Of a DNA stretch of 64,000 bases, positions 46,283-54,856 are shown in pieces. Each line of letters begins with the position of its first letter. Within the stretch, counting starts at the first letter, position 1. The position numbers and the translations under genes were made by a program. The notes beneath the pieces are model-generated. The model did no database searches. It saw only the letters and a program-made list of their open reading frames with translations, and was not told where the DNA came from. Source of the stretch: Syntrophus buswellii (GTDB taxonomy: Bacteria; Desulfobacterota; Syntrophia; Syntrophales; Syntrophaceae); the NCBI RefSeq assembly GCF_046097065.1, contig NZ_CP175563.1, forward strand, positions 2,356,001 through 2,420,000. Direction: 5' to 3'.

Positions 46283-46996
46283 TTACAGGGAGATGGGTTG
46301 CAGCCACTTGTTCGTGCTCCCGTCGTAGAACCACTTGTCCGGAAAACCGCGGCGCTTGACGAAGGTTGGATTTTTAGCCCAGAGAATCAGCGATTCATAG
46401 GCTGTCTGTATTCTCCGGAACATCTCCGCGTCGCCCCCGAGATCGGGATGATGAATTTTAACCTGCCGGCGGTAGGCATTGCGAATGATCAGCTCGGGAT
46501 CACCGCTGCTGAGCTGCCTGGAATCCAGCTTGAGGTGCAGAAGGGACTTTTTCTGGATGGACGGCGTCCGGACTTCATATGGCTTTACAAAGAGAGCCGG
46601 ACCGCTGTTCCGAACGGCCCGGTCCAGCAGGAGCTTCGAAGCCAGGTACTTTTTGTTGGTCCGCCTCTGTTCCGCCCACCATATCTCGCCCAGATGGTCT
46701 GCCATCCGGCTGAAATCATCGGCGGGAGTTTTACCCAGGGTGCGGGGGAATGAAAAGCTGTAAATCTGCCGGGAGCTGTAGGGGATCATGTCCATCATGA
46801 CCGCCAGTTCGGAAAAGTAAAAGGTCGCGTACTGGGCATTGAGGGCCTGAACCAGGCCTGTCCGCAGATCCAGCTTATCCCGCAAGCGTTGCCGGCACGC
46901 CACAGAACAATACTTCCGCCTGCCCCGTTCGATGGTCTCCCCGCAGGACAGGCAGATCTTCTTTCTTTTTTCTTTTATGGTGGTAAGGTCATTCAC
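46283..46996 (-). CDS. Zinc-finger and J-domain protein
   Basis: A 237-residue protein. The N-terminus has a zinc-ribbon-like CLSCGETIERGRRKYC...C cluster similar to small DUF2116/MYND-like fingers. The C-terminal part contains a J-domain core with the HPD tripeptide (YRRQVKIHHPDLGGDAEMFR), which would stimulate DnaK ATPase activity. The middle portion is not recognised. The typical G/F and Cys-rich domains of DnaJ are absent, so it is a specialised co-chaperone or a diverged relative. The client is unknown. The gap 46015-46282 carries the promoter of the speD-speE gene. Confidence 0.78.
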   Translation of the reverse strand: MNDLTTIKEKRKKICLSCGETIERGRRKYCSVACRQRLRDKLDLRTGLVQALNAQYATFYFSELAVMMDMIPYSSRQIYSFSFPRTLGKTPADDFSRMADHLGEIWWAEQRRTNKKYLASKLLLDRAVRNSGPALFVKPYEVRTPSIQKKSLLHLKLDSRQLSSGDPELIIRNAYRRQVKIHHPDLGGDAEMFRRIQTAYESLILWAKNPTFVKRRGFPDKWFYDGSTNKWLQPISL

Positions 46997-47070
46997 TTTG
47001 CGTTACAGCCTGCCGCCGTGCTACACGTTTCGATTTCTGCGGCCTGAAAGAGACATTCACCGCCTCTTTT

Positions 47071-47628
47071 CTATCTCTGCCTCGAATAGGTTCCCATCAG
47101 CTGCGTTTCGGCAAGGACATGGCCCCTCATTGCCTGCAGCAACTGTTCCTTGGTCGCGCCCGGCTTCAGGCCTGATTCCGCATCCAGCGCGTAGAGTTTG
47201 AAATAATAGCGGTGTGAGCCGCTGGGAGGGCAAGGTCCTCCATAACCAATTCTCGACCATCCATTCTTTCCCTGCCGCATGCCGCTGGCAAATTCCCGCT
47301 CCGGTGCGGTGCTCTCTCCGAGCTTCCTCGCATCCGGCGGGATGTCATAAACAACCCAGTGCACCCAGGTCCCCATCGGGGCATCCGGATCATCGCAGAT
47401 CAGGGATAAACTCCGTGTTCCGTCGGGAACCGATTCCCATTCCAGAGGCGGTGAAATATCCTCTCCGTCACAGGTATACTTTGACGGAATCTTCTGGCCG
47501 TCCTTGAAAGCGGAACTGAAGATCTTCATCGCTCTCCCTCCTTTCGTTGCGGACAGGGCATGATCATGGAATCCTAGACAAACCAGGCTCATGACCCCGA
47601 TCAACATCCAGCCAATCCCTCTTCTCAT
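47071..47628 (-). CDS. YbhB/YbcL-family (PEBP) protein, possibly with two starts
   Basis: A PEBP-fold protein (ISPPLEWESVPDGTRSLSLI, DPDAPMGTWVHWVVYDIP, GPCPPSGSHRYYFKLYAL). From ATG 47628 it has 185 residues and a signal peptide (MLIGVMSLVCLGFHDHALSA) for export. A second in-frame ATG at 47529 has a far stronger ribosome-binding site, AAGGAGG 7 bases upstream, and would give a 152-residue cytoplasmic form starting MKIFSSAFKDG. Both may be used. PEBP relatives in bacteria are poorly understood; the ligand is unknown. Confidence 0.88.
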   Translation of the reverse strand: MRRGIGWMLIGVMSLVCLGFHDHALSATKGGRAMKIFSSAFKDGQKIPSKYTCDGEDISPPLEWESVPDGTRSLSLICDDPDAPMGTWVHWVVYDIPPDARKLGESTAPEREFASGMRQGKNGWSRIGYGGPCPPSGSHRYYFKLYALDAESGLKPGATKEQLLQAMRGHVLAETQLMGTYSRQR

Positions 47629-47890
47629 CCCCTCATCCTGCCCCCTTTTTCCCCGGATGCCGGTTCTCCTCCGGCCAGAGGCGGAAAATGCATCGTTTCC
47701 TCCGGCAAGGATGGAGGCGACGCCGGCATCCGCAGAACATGGAGCACGCGGCAACACAGCAGACGTTGATTGCCTTCCCGATGCGGTGTCGCAATGAGAC
47801 TTTAAGATACGAAGGCAGAGTTCCGTTGTCAAATGTTTTCATCAGACAGGCGCCCCGGCGGCCGGTCCGGCACAGGGATGAACTTTCCAT

Positions 47891-47919
47891 TTGACACTCC
47901 TTTGTGTTTTCTATATCTT
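47891..47919 (+). promoter_or_regulatory. Candidate promoter upstream of the SAP-domain gene
   Basis: TTGACA at 47891-47896 with TATCTT at 47914-47919 (17-base spacer). It lies about 110 bases before the 48031 start, in a 400-base gap between divergent genes that otherwise shows no gene. Confidence 0.5.
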
Positions 47920-48030
47920 ATATCGCAATGAAAGAATGTGGCCGTTGTTGCCCTTTGGTTTCCTGGCAGAATTGGTCGTGACGTTGCAGATTTTCATAAC
48001 TTCAGAAATCCATCAACAGGAGAGAGTGGA

Positions 48031-48219
48031 ATGAAAATACAGGAAATTAGGAAGATCGCGAAATATTGGGGGATTGACACAAAGGTCGGCCGGTCGAAGC
48101 AGGAACTCATCCGGGATATCCAGGTGAGGGAAGGAAACGAACCCTGCTTCCAAACCAGGCAGGAGTGTGAGAACGACTGCCTCTGGAAGGAAGACTGCCT
48201 TAAAAAGACAAAAAAATAG
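48031..48219 (+). CDS. Small SAP-domain protein with four cysteines
   Basis: A 62-residue protein. The first 35 residues (MKIQEIRKIAKYWGIDTK, KQELIRDIQVREGN) are a SAP/Rho-N-like helix-extended loop-helix motif, a nucleic-acid-binding fold. The tail contains CFQTRQECENDCLWKEDC, four cysteines that could bind a metal. A strong AGGAG-type site precedes the ATG. Such small proteins occur in sulfur- and metal-reducing deltaproteobacteria. Function unknown. Confidence 0.75.
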   Translation: MKIQEIRKIAKYWGIDTKVGRSKQELIRDIQVREGNEPCFQTRQECENDCLWKEDCLKKTKK

Positions 48220-48285
48220 CGCACCCTTCCGCCTTTTTTTTCACGGGAAAGGGACAACGATCCGCGCCAAGCCGGTTTCATAGAG

Positions 48286-49080
48286 ATGCAGATGCCAGAT
48301 TACAGTGAATTTGACAAGAATCCAGACGTATTGTCCCTGATTTTTTATCCCCGGGGGAGTGCCGATCCCTGCCCATCTTACGCTTCTGACGCCATGATTC
48401 CCGTGGACGATGGCATTTTTGTCTCCTGTCGCCTTTTTTCCATGGAGCCCTCCAATCCATGGATTCTTTATTTTCATGGCAACGGCGAGATTGCCGGCGA
48501 TTATGACGAGATTGCGCCGTACTATCTGCAGCGGAAGATCAATCTGGCCGTGGTGGATTATCGCGGCTACGGCCAGAGTTCCGGATCTCCTTCTCTCACA
48601 GGCATGCTGAAGGATTGCCATTCTGTCTTTGCCTCGCTCCGCCAGGAAATTGCCCGGCGGGGGTATGCCGGAAAGCTCTGGCTGATGGGAAGATCGCTGG
48701 GCAGCCTTTCCGCTCTTGAACTTGCCGCATCCCACCCTAGTGAGATCAACGGCATCATCCTTGAGAGTGGCTTCACCAGTGTCATTCCCGTCTGGCGGAA
48801 TTTCTTTCTCTTCCTGCTTCCGGACAAAGGGCTCCTGGAAAAAATTGAGCAGGACGCCCTGGCGCTGGTCGGAAGCATCACACTGCCCGCTCTCGTGATT
48901 CACGGGGAGCAGGACACGATCGTCCCTCTTTCCGTAGCCCGAACTCTTTATGACGGCCTGGGATCCCCTGAAAAGCAGCTCCTGACAATCCCGGATGCGG
49001 ATCACAACACGATCATCTTTGCCCACCCTCAACTTTATTTCGGTGCAATCTCAGAATTCATTGCGCAAACAGCCCGATAA
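48286..49080 (+). CDS. Alpha/beta-hydrolase
   Basis: A 264-residue serine hydrolase. The oxyanion strand ILYFHGNGEIAGD, the nucleophile elbow GRSLGS, the acid in HGEQDTIVP and the histidine in PDADHNTI complete the catalytic triad, in the right order for the BAAT/DUF1749-like or prolyl-oligopeptidase-like esterases. No signal peptide is evident. The substrate is unknown. ATGs at 48286 and 48292 are possible. Confidence 0.83.
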   Translation: MQMPDYSEFDKNPDVLSLIFYPRGSADPCPSYASDAMIPVDDGIFVSCRLFSMEPSNPWILYFHGNGEIAGDYDEIAPYYLQRKINLAVVDYRGYGQSSGSPSLTGMLKDCHSVFASLRQEIARRGYAGKLWLMGRSLGSLSALELAASHPSEINGIILESGFTSVIPVWRNFFLFLLPDKGLLEKIEQDALALVGSITLPALVIHGEQDTIVPLSVARTLYDGLGSPEKQLLTIPDADHNTIIFAHPQLYFGAISEFIAQTAR

Positions 49081-49286
49081 ACCAGCAGTTTGAACCACCT
49101 CCCCGTTTTATCGGACATTCATACTCCATCCCTGGATTCCGCCAACCTTATGTAAACCATTTTCCTCCTTGTTCAGACAACTGGAATCGCTTCTTGACAA
49201 GGTCGTAAAGTTGAAATAAGAGTTTTCTATCTTTGCGATCTGAAGGATAAGATCCGCATTTGAAAAGAGTTACATGGAGATACGTA

Positions 49287-49958
49287 ATGAAAGAAATAAC
49301 TAAGATGTACAGGACAAGGCCGTCTTTCTTCACCACGGTCAGTTCCTGCTTTATATTCGCTTCAGCTTTTCTTTGTTTTTTCCTTCTCCTGCCCGCCGCC
49401 GGCCACACAGCGATCACCACAACAACCATCACCTTGATGTGGGACCCGCCAAACGAGAGCAACGAAATCACAGGTTATAAGATTTACAGTGGAACGTCCC
49501 CTGGAAAATACGGAACGACCCCCATTAAGATTATCAGCAGCGGCACCGCATACAGCTGCGCCCTTACAGTTTCCCGTGATAACAGCATGCACTACTACGC
49601 CGCCACGGCTTATAATGAGGCGGGTTTGGAAAGCGATTTCTCCAACGAGGTCAGCTACAAAGCTCCACCTGCACTCTACAAGGTCACTACTGTGCTGAGA
49701 GGCTGCGGAACGGGTTCAATGATTAGAGATGTAGATGCCTCCGTCTTCAATAAATACAGTACCATAACGCCCTCTTATCCTTCCGGTAATTATTTCACGG
49801 CAGGATCCAGTATCAGCTTCCAAATGAACCCCGCCTCCTATTGCATAGTTACCGGGGTTAAAGTCAATGGGAATTTGACGTTGCAGAGCTCAAATACGTT
49901 CCTTCTTCCCGGTGTTAGGGGAGATTCCTATGTCGAGTTTCTATTTTCTTTCCAATAA
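49287..49958 (+). CDS. Exported fibronectin type III protein
   Basis: A 223-residue protein with a signal peptide (hydrophobic FIFASAFLCFFLLLPAAG) and a fibronectin type III domain (ITLMWDPPNESNEITGYKIYSGTSPGKY ... to SNEVSYKAPP). A C-terminal region with two cysteines follows. It resembles the N-terminal part of the neighbouring 50246 protein, so the two are probably paralogues. GGAGAT precedes the ATG at 49287; an upstream TTG at 49260 is less likely. A possible substrate of the adjacent type II secretion system. Confidence 0.75.
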   Translation: MKEITKMYRTRPSFFTTVSSCFIFASAFLCFFLLLPAAGHTAITTTTITLMWDPPNESNEITGYKIYSGTSPGKYGTTPIKIISSGTAYSCALTVSRDNSMHYYAATAYNEAGLESDFSNEVSYKAPPALYKVTTVLRGCGTGSMIRDVDASVFNKYSTITPSYPSGNYFTAGSSISFQMNPASYCIVTGVKVNGNLTLQSSNTFLLPGVRGDSYVEFLFSFQ

Positions 49959-50245
49959 ATTCCCTCCTGTACTTGGAACGATCCCCAGAGCCATAACGAT
50001 GTCTTCCGGGACCGTTCAAGCATTTCGTTATTGATCCCGTCTCACCCTTGGAAGATTGTCGGCCGGATCCCCTCACCTCAAAATCCTAACCAGAGATTTA
50101 TCACATACCGATCCTTTTCCGGCGGACCGGGTCATGATCCCGGCGGTATTTATTTTGCAGGATGACCCTTAATCAAGTCCAGCGCCTTCTGCCGACTTTT
50201 TGGGGAAGTTGTCAAAAGGCAAAAAACTTATCAAGGAGTCCTGTC

Positions 50246-51286
50246 ATGAAAAGGAAGAAGATTTATAAACCTTCGGGCAAGCAGAACGTTTTTTCACGAA
50301 TCCCGTTTCTCGGTCTTTTCGCGGTCTTGTTTCTTTGTCTGTTCCTGGCCGGCCCCGTTCCAGGCCATGCGGCGGCCAATATCACGTTGACATGGGATAA
50401 AAATACTGAAACAGACCTGGCTGGATATGTCGTATACACCGGTACTGCTTCCGGCAGCTATACCGAAACCCTGGATGTCGGCAACATGAACAGCGTCGAC
50501 ATCTCCGGCCTTCAGGAGGGAGCAACCTATTATTATGCGGCCAAGGCCTACAACACCTCGGGCCTGTACAGCGAGTATTCCAATGAAGTAAGCTACAATG
50601 TTCCAGTCACGACGTATACTCTGACGGCGTCCGGCGGCCCCAACGGCACCATCTCCCCGTCCGGAGCGATTTCCATTTCTTCCGGCGCCAGCCAGACCTT
50701 CACCGTGACACCGGCCAGCGGCTACACGATTTCCGGCGTATCGGTCGACGGCGTCAGTGTGGGCGCACCGGCCTCCTACACCTTCAGCAATGTCACAGCG
50801 AATCACACCATCTCGGCCACCTTCGAAGCCGTTGCCCAGTACACCATTACCGCATCTCCCGGATCCGGCGGCACCATCTCCCCTTCGGGAACCATTACCC
50901 TTTCTTCCGGAGCCTCCCAGGCCTACACCATCATCCCCTATGACGGCTACGCCATCTCCAGTGTATCGGTCGACGGCGTCAATGTCGGCACACCGGGTTC
51001 CTACAGCTTCAGCAATGTCACAGCGAACCACACCATCTCGGCCACCTTTGAGCCCGTTGCAACGTACACCATTACCGCATCTACCGGATCCGGCGGCACC
51101 ATCTCCCCCTCGGGAACCGTCAGCCTCTCTTCAGGCGCCTCCAAGTCCTACTCCATAACCCCCAAGACCGGTTACAAAATAACCAAGGTGACCGTTGACG
51201 GGGTGGATAAGGGGGCACTGACCTCCTATACCTTCAGCAACGTTACCGCAAATCACTCCATCAAGGCTCTGTTCAGAAAGAAGTAA
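50246..51286 (+). CDS. Exported FN3 protein with three InlB B-type repeats
   Basis: A 346-residue secreted protein. A signal peptide (LFAVLFLCLFLAGPVPGHAA) is followed by a fibronectin type III domain (ITLTWDKNTETDLAGYVVY ... SNEVSYNVP). Three 75-residue repeats follow, each reading TxTASxGxxGTISPSG, then SYxFSNVTANHxIxAxF, as in divergent InlB B-repeat/bacterial repeat domains. AAGGAG precedes the ATG. The repeats suggest an adhesive or substrate-binding stalk. It directly precedes the type II secretion operon. Confidence 0.8.
   Translation: MKRKKIYKPSGKQNVFSRIPFLGLFAVLFLCLFLAGPVPGHAAANITLTWDKNTETDLAGYVVYTGTASGSYTETLDVGNMNSVDISGLQEGATYYYAAKAYNTSGLYSEYSNEVSYNVPVTTYTLTASGGPNGTISPSGAISISSGASQTFTVTPASGYTISGVSVDGVSVGAPASYTFSNVTANHTISATFEAVAQYTITASPGSGGTISPSGTITLSSGASQAYTIIPYDGYAISSVSVDGVNVGTPGSYSFSNVTANHTISATFEPVATYTITASTGSGGTISPSGTVSLSSGASKSYSITPKTGYKITKVTVDGVDKGALTSYTFSNVTANHSIKALFRKK
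50615..51283 (+). repeat. Three tandem 225-bp coding repeats
   Basis: Units start at 50615, 50840 and 51065 with an exact 225-base period. The stretches near 50729-50830 and 50964-51055 are nearly identical in DNA (TATCGGTCGACGGCGTCA, AGCAATGTCACAGCGAA), beyond what the protein repeat requires. This indicates recent duplication or gene conversion. Confidence 0.8.
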
Positions 51287-51347
51287 TGCCGGCCATGGAT
51301 ATGATCGGCTTTAAACCCAATACCGTGCAGAGCCCGGAAGAAAACCA

Positions 51348-53156
51348 ATGAGCGGCAACGGGATACAGGAAAAGAGACCCATCAGAAATATGGCCCGGCA
51401 CCTGGCCATGTTTCTGATGCTCTCTTTGGCCGCTCCAGCAGCCGGAGAGCCCCCACCTTCTTCGGCTCCTGCGGCTGCCGCCTCATCGGGAAATCCCCGG
51501 CAGGAAGAAGCGGCACCTGTAAGACCAGCCGCGGCCTATCCGGGTTCGATGAACGTGACCATCGACTTCGACAACGTCGACATTCAGACGTTCATCAAAG
51601 CCATCGGTGAAATGACCGGGAAAAACTTCGTCATCGACAAACAGGTTCAGGGCAGCGTGACGGTATTTTCGCCAAAGCAGATCACAGCCGAGGAGGCATA
51701 CCGCGTCTTCCAGTCCGTCCTGGAAATGCACGGCTTCACGACGGTTCCCGCGGGCAACATCACCAAGATCCTCCCCTTGAAGGATGCCCGGGAAAAGAGC
51801 ATTGCCACCCTGACCCAGGAGGAAAGCGCCGGACCTGAGGACCGACTGGTCACCCGGATCGTCAAGCTGAAATACGGCAATCCCGAAGAGGTCAAAAAAG
51901 TTCTCGACCCCCTGGTTTCGCGCCAGAGCATTGTGCAGTCCTATCCGCCTTCAGGAATGCTGATTATTACGGATGTCCAGACCAACATTGCCCGGCTCGT
52001 GAAGATCATCGACGCCCTCGATGGCGAACTCAACAAAAGCACCGCCACGGTCAATGTCTATCCTCTTCAGAATGCCAATGCGGAAGAGCTGGCCAAGGCG
52101 CTTCTCAACCTGTATCCCAAAAGCGTTTCGCCTGGAAGCGACAAGGGCCGGTTCGCCCTTTCCAGGAATGTCCAGGTTCTTCCGGACAAGACGACCAATT
52201 CCCTGGTCATCACCGCCTCCGCAGAAGATTATGCGATGCTCCAGGGGCTCATCAGGCAGTTGGATGCGCCCCGCCCGATGGTCTACATCGAGGCCCTGAT
52301 CCTGGAGGTCGATGTCAAAAGGGACTTGAACCTTGGCACGGAGTGGCGCGCCATGAAGGATGTGAACAGCAGCACCGGTGAGGGGTTGTGGCAGATCGGT
52401 TCGGGCGGGCTCGGAAAGTCCGGCAGCTATGCCATTTTGCCGAATAGTATGACCAAATACGCCTCGGGATTTGCCTTCGGGCTTCTGGGAAAGGGGATAA
52501 CCATCGGCGGATCGCAGTTCGCCGATATCGGCGCCATGATCCAGGCCATCAAAAACGACAGCGACGTTCACATACTCTCCAAGCCGCAGCTTCTGACCAT
52601 GGACAGCGAAGAGGCCCAGATTCAGGTCGGCAAGAACGTCCCCTACATGACGCGGCAGGAGACGTCCACAACAGACCGGGATTACAGCACCTATGAATAC
52701 CGGGACGTAGGCGTCAGCCTGAAGATAACACCCCATGTCAGCAGCGACGGCTACGTCCGCATGAAGATCGCCCAGGAGGTGAGCCAGCTTACCTCGGAAT
52801 CTTCCAGCGGGTTGCCCACCACCTTGAAACGCACCATCAACACAACGGTGACGGTCAAGGACGCCGAAACCATGGTGATCGGCGGAATGATCGGCGACAG
52901 CACGCAGCTCGGCACCTACAAGGTCCCGCTTCTAGGCGACATCCCCCTCCTGGGCTGGCTCTTCAAATCCCGGTCAACCAACCGTGAAAAGACCAACCTC
53001 TACGTCTTCATCACTCCCCGGGTGATCCGCGACTCGGGAGACTCAAATGGCATTTACCAGGAAAAGAACGACCACATCGAAAAGCTGAAGGACGAGTTTT
53101 TCCCTGCAGAACGGAAGAAAGCGACCCCCGATAGCGGTGATACCCATGGACATTGA
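51348..53156 (+). CDS. gspD: Type II secretion secretin GspD
   Basis: A 602-residue outer-membrane channel subunit. A signal peptide precedes N domains (MNVTIDFDNVDIQTFIKAIG and repeats). The C-terminal secretin domain has the conserved segment VPLLGDIPLLGWLFKSRS. It should form the multimeric pore through which folded exoproteins leave the cell. The N-terminal region is Ala/Pro-rich after the signal. Its last 11 bases overlap the start of gspE. It heads the gsp operon and there is no dedicated pilotin gene in view. Confidence 0.95.
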   Translation: MSGNGIQEKRPIRNMARHLAMFLMLSLAAPAAGEPPPSSAPAAAASSGNPRQEEAAPVRPAAAYPGSMNVTIDFDNVDIQTFIKAIGEMTGKNFVIDKQVQGSVTVFSPKQITAEEAYRVFQSVLEMHGFTTVPAGNITKILPLKDAREKSIATLTQEESAGPEDRLVTRIVKLKYGNPEEVKKVLDPLVSRQSIVQSYPPSGMLIITDVQTNIARLVKIIDALDGELNKSTATVNVYPLQNANAEELAKALLNLYPKSVSPGSDKGRFALSRNVQVLPDKTTNSLVITASAEDYAMLQGLIRQLDAPRPMVYIEALILEVDVKRDLNLGTEWRAMKDVNSSTGEGLWQIGSGGLGKSGSYAILPNSMTKYASGFAFGLLGKGITIGGSQFADIGAMIQAIKNDSDVHILSKPQLLTMDSEEAQIQVGKNVPYMTRQETSTTDRDYSTYEYRDVGVSLKITPHVSSDGYVRMKIAQEVSQLTSESSSGLPTTLKRTINTTVTVKDAETMVIGGMIGDSTQLGTYKVPLLGDIPLLGWLFKSRSTNREKTNLYVFITPRVIRDSGDSNGIYQEKNDHIEKLKDEFFPAERKKATPDSGDTHGH

Positions 53157-54798
53157 AATAACCCCCTCTGACGTTATGGATATTCCCTCCAGCCCGGAGG
53201 AGGAAAGGCTCCTGGCCCAGGCCGAGGCGCTGAATCTTCCCGTCTGGAATGAGACGCCCGACGGGATCGCCGCTGTAGAATTCGCGCAGCCCGTGCCCCT
53301 GCAGTTTCTCAGGCGCCACAGGATCGTTCCCCTGGTCGTGAAGGGGAAAACGTACATCGCCGCCAACGACCTGACGCTCTTCGAATCCGTCGATGACCTG
53401 AAGCGCCTGCTGAAGGGATCGGAGACCTCACTGGTTCTGGCACCGGAAAGCGCCATCCTGTCCGCCATCGACTCGCTCTACAACCTCAGCTCCGATCCGG
53501 TAAAGGCCTTCGTACAGACCTTCTCAGACGAATCCTATGACCGGATTCTTTCGGAAATCGAAGACACAGGGGATCTTCTCGACGACGCCCATGAAGCCCC
53601 CATGATCCAGCTGGTCAACCTCATCCTCTCCCGGGCGATCCGGGACCGGGCCAGCGACATCCATATCGAACCCTACCAGAATTCCCTGAAGATCCGGTAC
53701 CGCATCGACGGAATGCTCAGCAGCGCCATGGATCTGCCCCGCAAAATTCACGCGGCCCTTGTTTCACGGATCAAGATCATGGCCCGGCTGAACATTGCCG
53801 AAAAGCGCCTTCCCCAGGACGGAAGAATCGACGCCCGCGTCGGGGACCGGAGCGTGGATGTCCGGGTATCCGTACTGCCCACCGCCTTCGGTGAACGCCT
53901 GGTGCTCCGGCTCCTGGACAAAACCCGTTCCGTGCTGAGATTTACGGACCTGGGATTCAACTACCAGACCATCGGCGCCTTCAACCGCCTGATCCAGACC
54001 CCCTACGGCATCATCCTGGTCACCGGCCCCACGGGGAGCGGCAAAACGACAACCCTTTACGCCATGCTCTCCCACCTGAACAACCCGGGGATCAACATCA
54101 TCACCATCGAAGACCCCATCGAATACCAGATCGACGGGATCGCCCAGATCCAGGTCAACCCGAAAATTGATCTCACCTTTGCCAATGGCCTGCGCTCTAT
54201 CGTCCGCCAGGATCCCGATGTCATTCTCGTTGGAGAAATCCGGGATAAGGAGACGGCGGAAATCGCCATCCAGTCCTCCCTGACCGGCCATCTCGTCCTC
54301 TCCACGCTCCACACCAACGATGCAGCCAGCGCCGTCACCCGCCTGATCGACATGGACATTGAGCCCTTTCTCATTACCTCTTCGGTCTTTGCCGTTGCGG
54401 CGCAGCGCCTGGTGCGCGTTCTGTGCCCCTCCTGCCGGCAGCCCTACCTGCCCGACAGGCAGTCGCTGGCCAATATCGGGCTGCCCGAGGACATCGCCGA
54501 AAAGCAGCCGATCTATAAGAAGGGCGGCTGCCCCCTGTGCATGAACACAGGCTATCACGGCAGGACGGCCATCACGGAGATCATGTTCATGGACGAGACG
54601 GTGAAACAGACGATCCTGCAAACGTCGGACGCCAATACGATCCACCGCGAGGCCCTCGAATGCGGCATGATCACCCTGCTGCAGGACGGGGCCCGAAAGG
54701 TCCAGGAAGGCGTTACGACCATCGAAGAGGTCCTGCGGGTTACACGCGTTTTAAAAACCCGCTCGCGAAAGCGGGCTGCCCCCACGGCCGACAGTTGA
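53146..54798 (+). CDS. gspE: Type II secretion ATPase GspE
   Basis: A 550-residue hexameric cytoplasmic ATPase powering pseudopilus assembly. The N1E-type domain precedes the motor with Walker A GPTGSGKTTTLYAML (near residue 294), the Asp box (DPIEYQIDGIAQIQ), Walker B ILVGEIRDKETAEIA and the His box. The four-cysteine zinc site (CPSC...CPLC) lies near the C-terminus. The ATG at 53146 overlaps the end of gspD by 11 bases; an upstream GTG at 53137 is also in frame. Confidence 0.96.
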   Translation: MDIEITPSDVMDIPSSPEEERLLAQAEALNLPVWNETPDGIAAVEFAQPVPLQFLRRHRIVPLVVKGKTYIAANDLTLFESVDDLKRLLKGSETSLVLAPESAILSAIDSLYNLSSDPVKAFVQTFSDESYDRILSEIEDTGDLLDDAHEAPMIQLVNLILSRAIRDRASDIHIEPYQNSLKIRYRIDGMLSSAMDLPRKIHAALVSRIKIMARLNIAEKRLPQDGRIDARVGDRSVDVRVSVLPTAFGERLVLRLLDKTRSVLRFTDLGFNYQTIGAFNRLIQTPYGIILVTGPTGSGKTTTLYAMLSHLNNPGINIITIEDPIEYQIDGIAQIQVNPKIDLTFANGLRSIVRQDPDVILVGEIRDKETAEIAIQSSLTGHLVLSTLHTNDAASAVTRLIDMDIEPFLITSSVFAVAAQRLVRVLCPSCRQPYLPDRQSLANIGLPEDIAEKQPIYKKGGCPLCMNTGYHGRTAITEIMFMDETVKQTILQTSDANTIHREALECGMITLLQDGARKVQEGVTTIEEVLRVTRVLKTRSRKRAAPTADS

Positions 54799-54856
54799 CG
54801 GCCTCCCGGTTTTCCGGGAACCAGGATTTCCACTGCAAGAAACCGTTGGAACGAAC

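Noticed and set aside
49081..50245. Cyclic-di-GMP riboswitch upstream of the FN3 genes
   Set aside because: The conserved GEMM core motifs were not seen in either leader.
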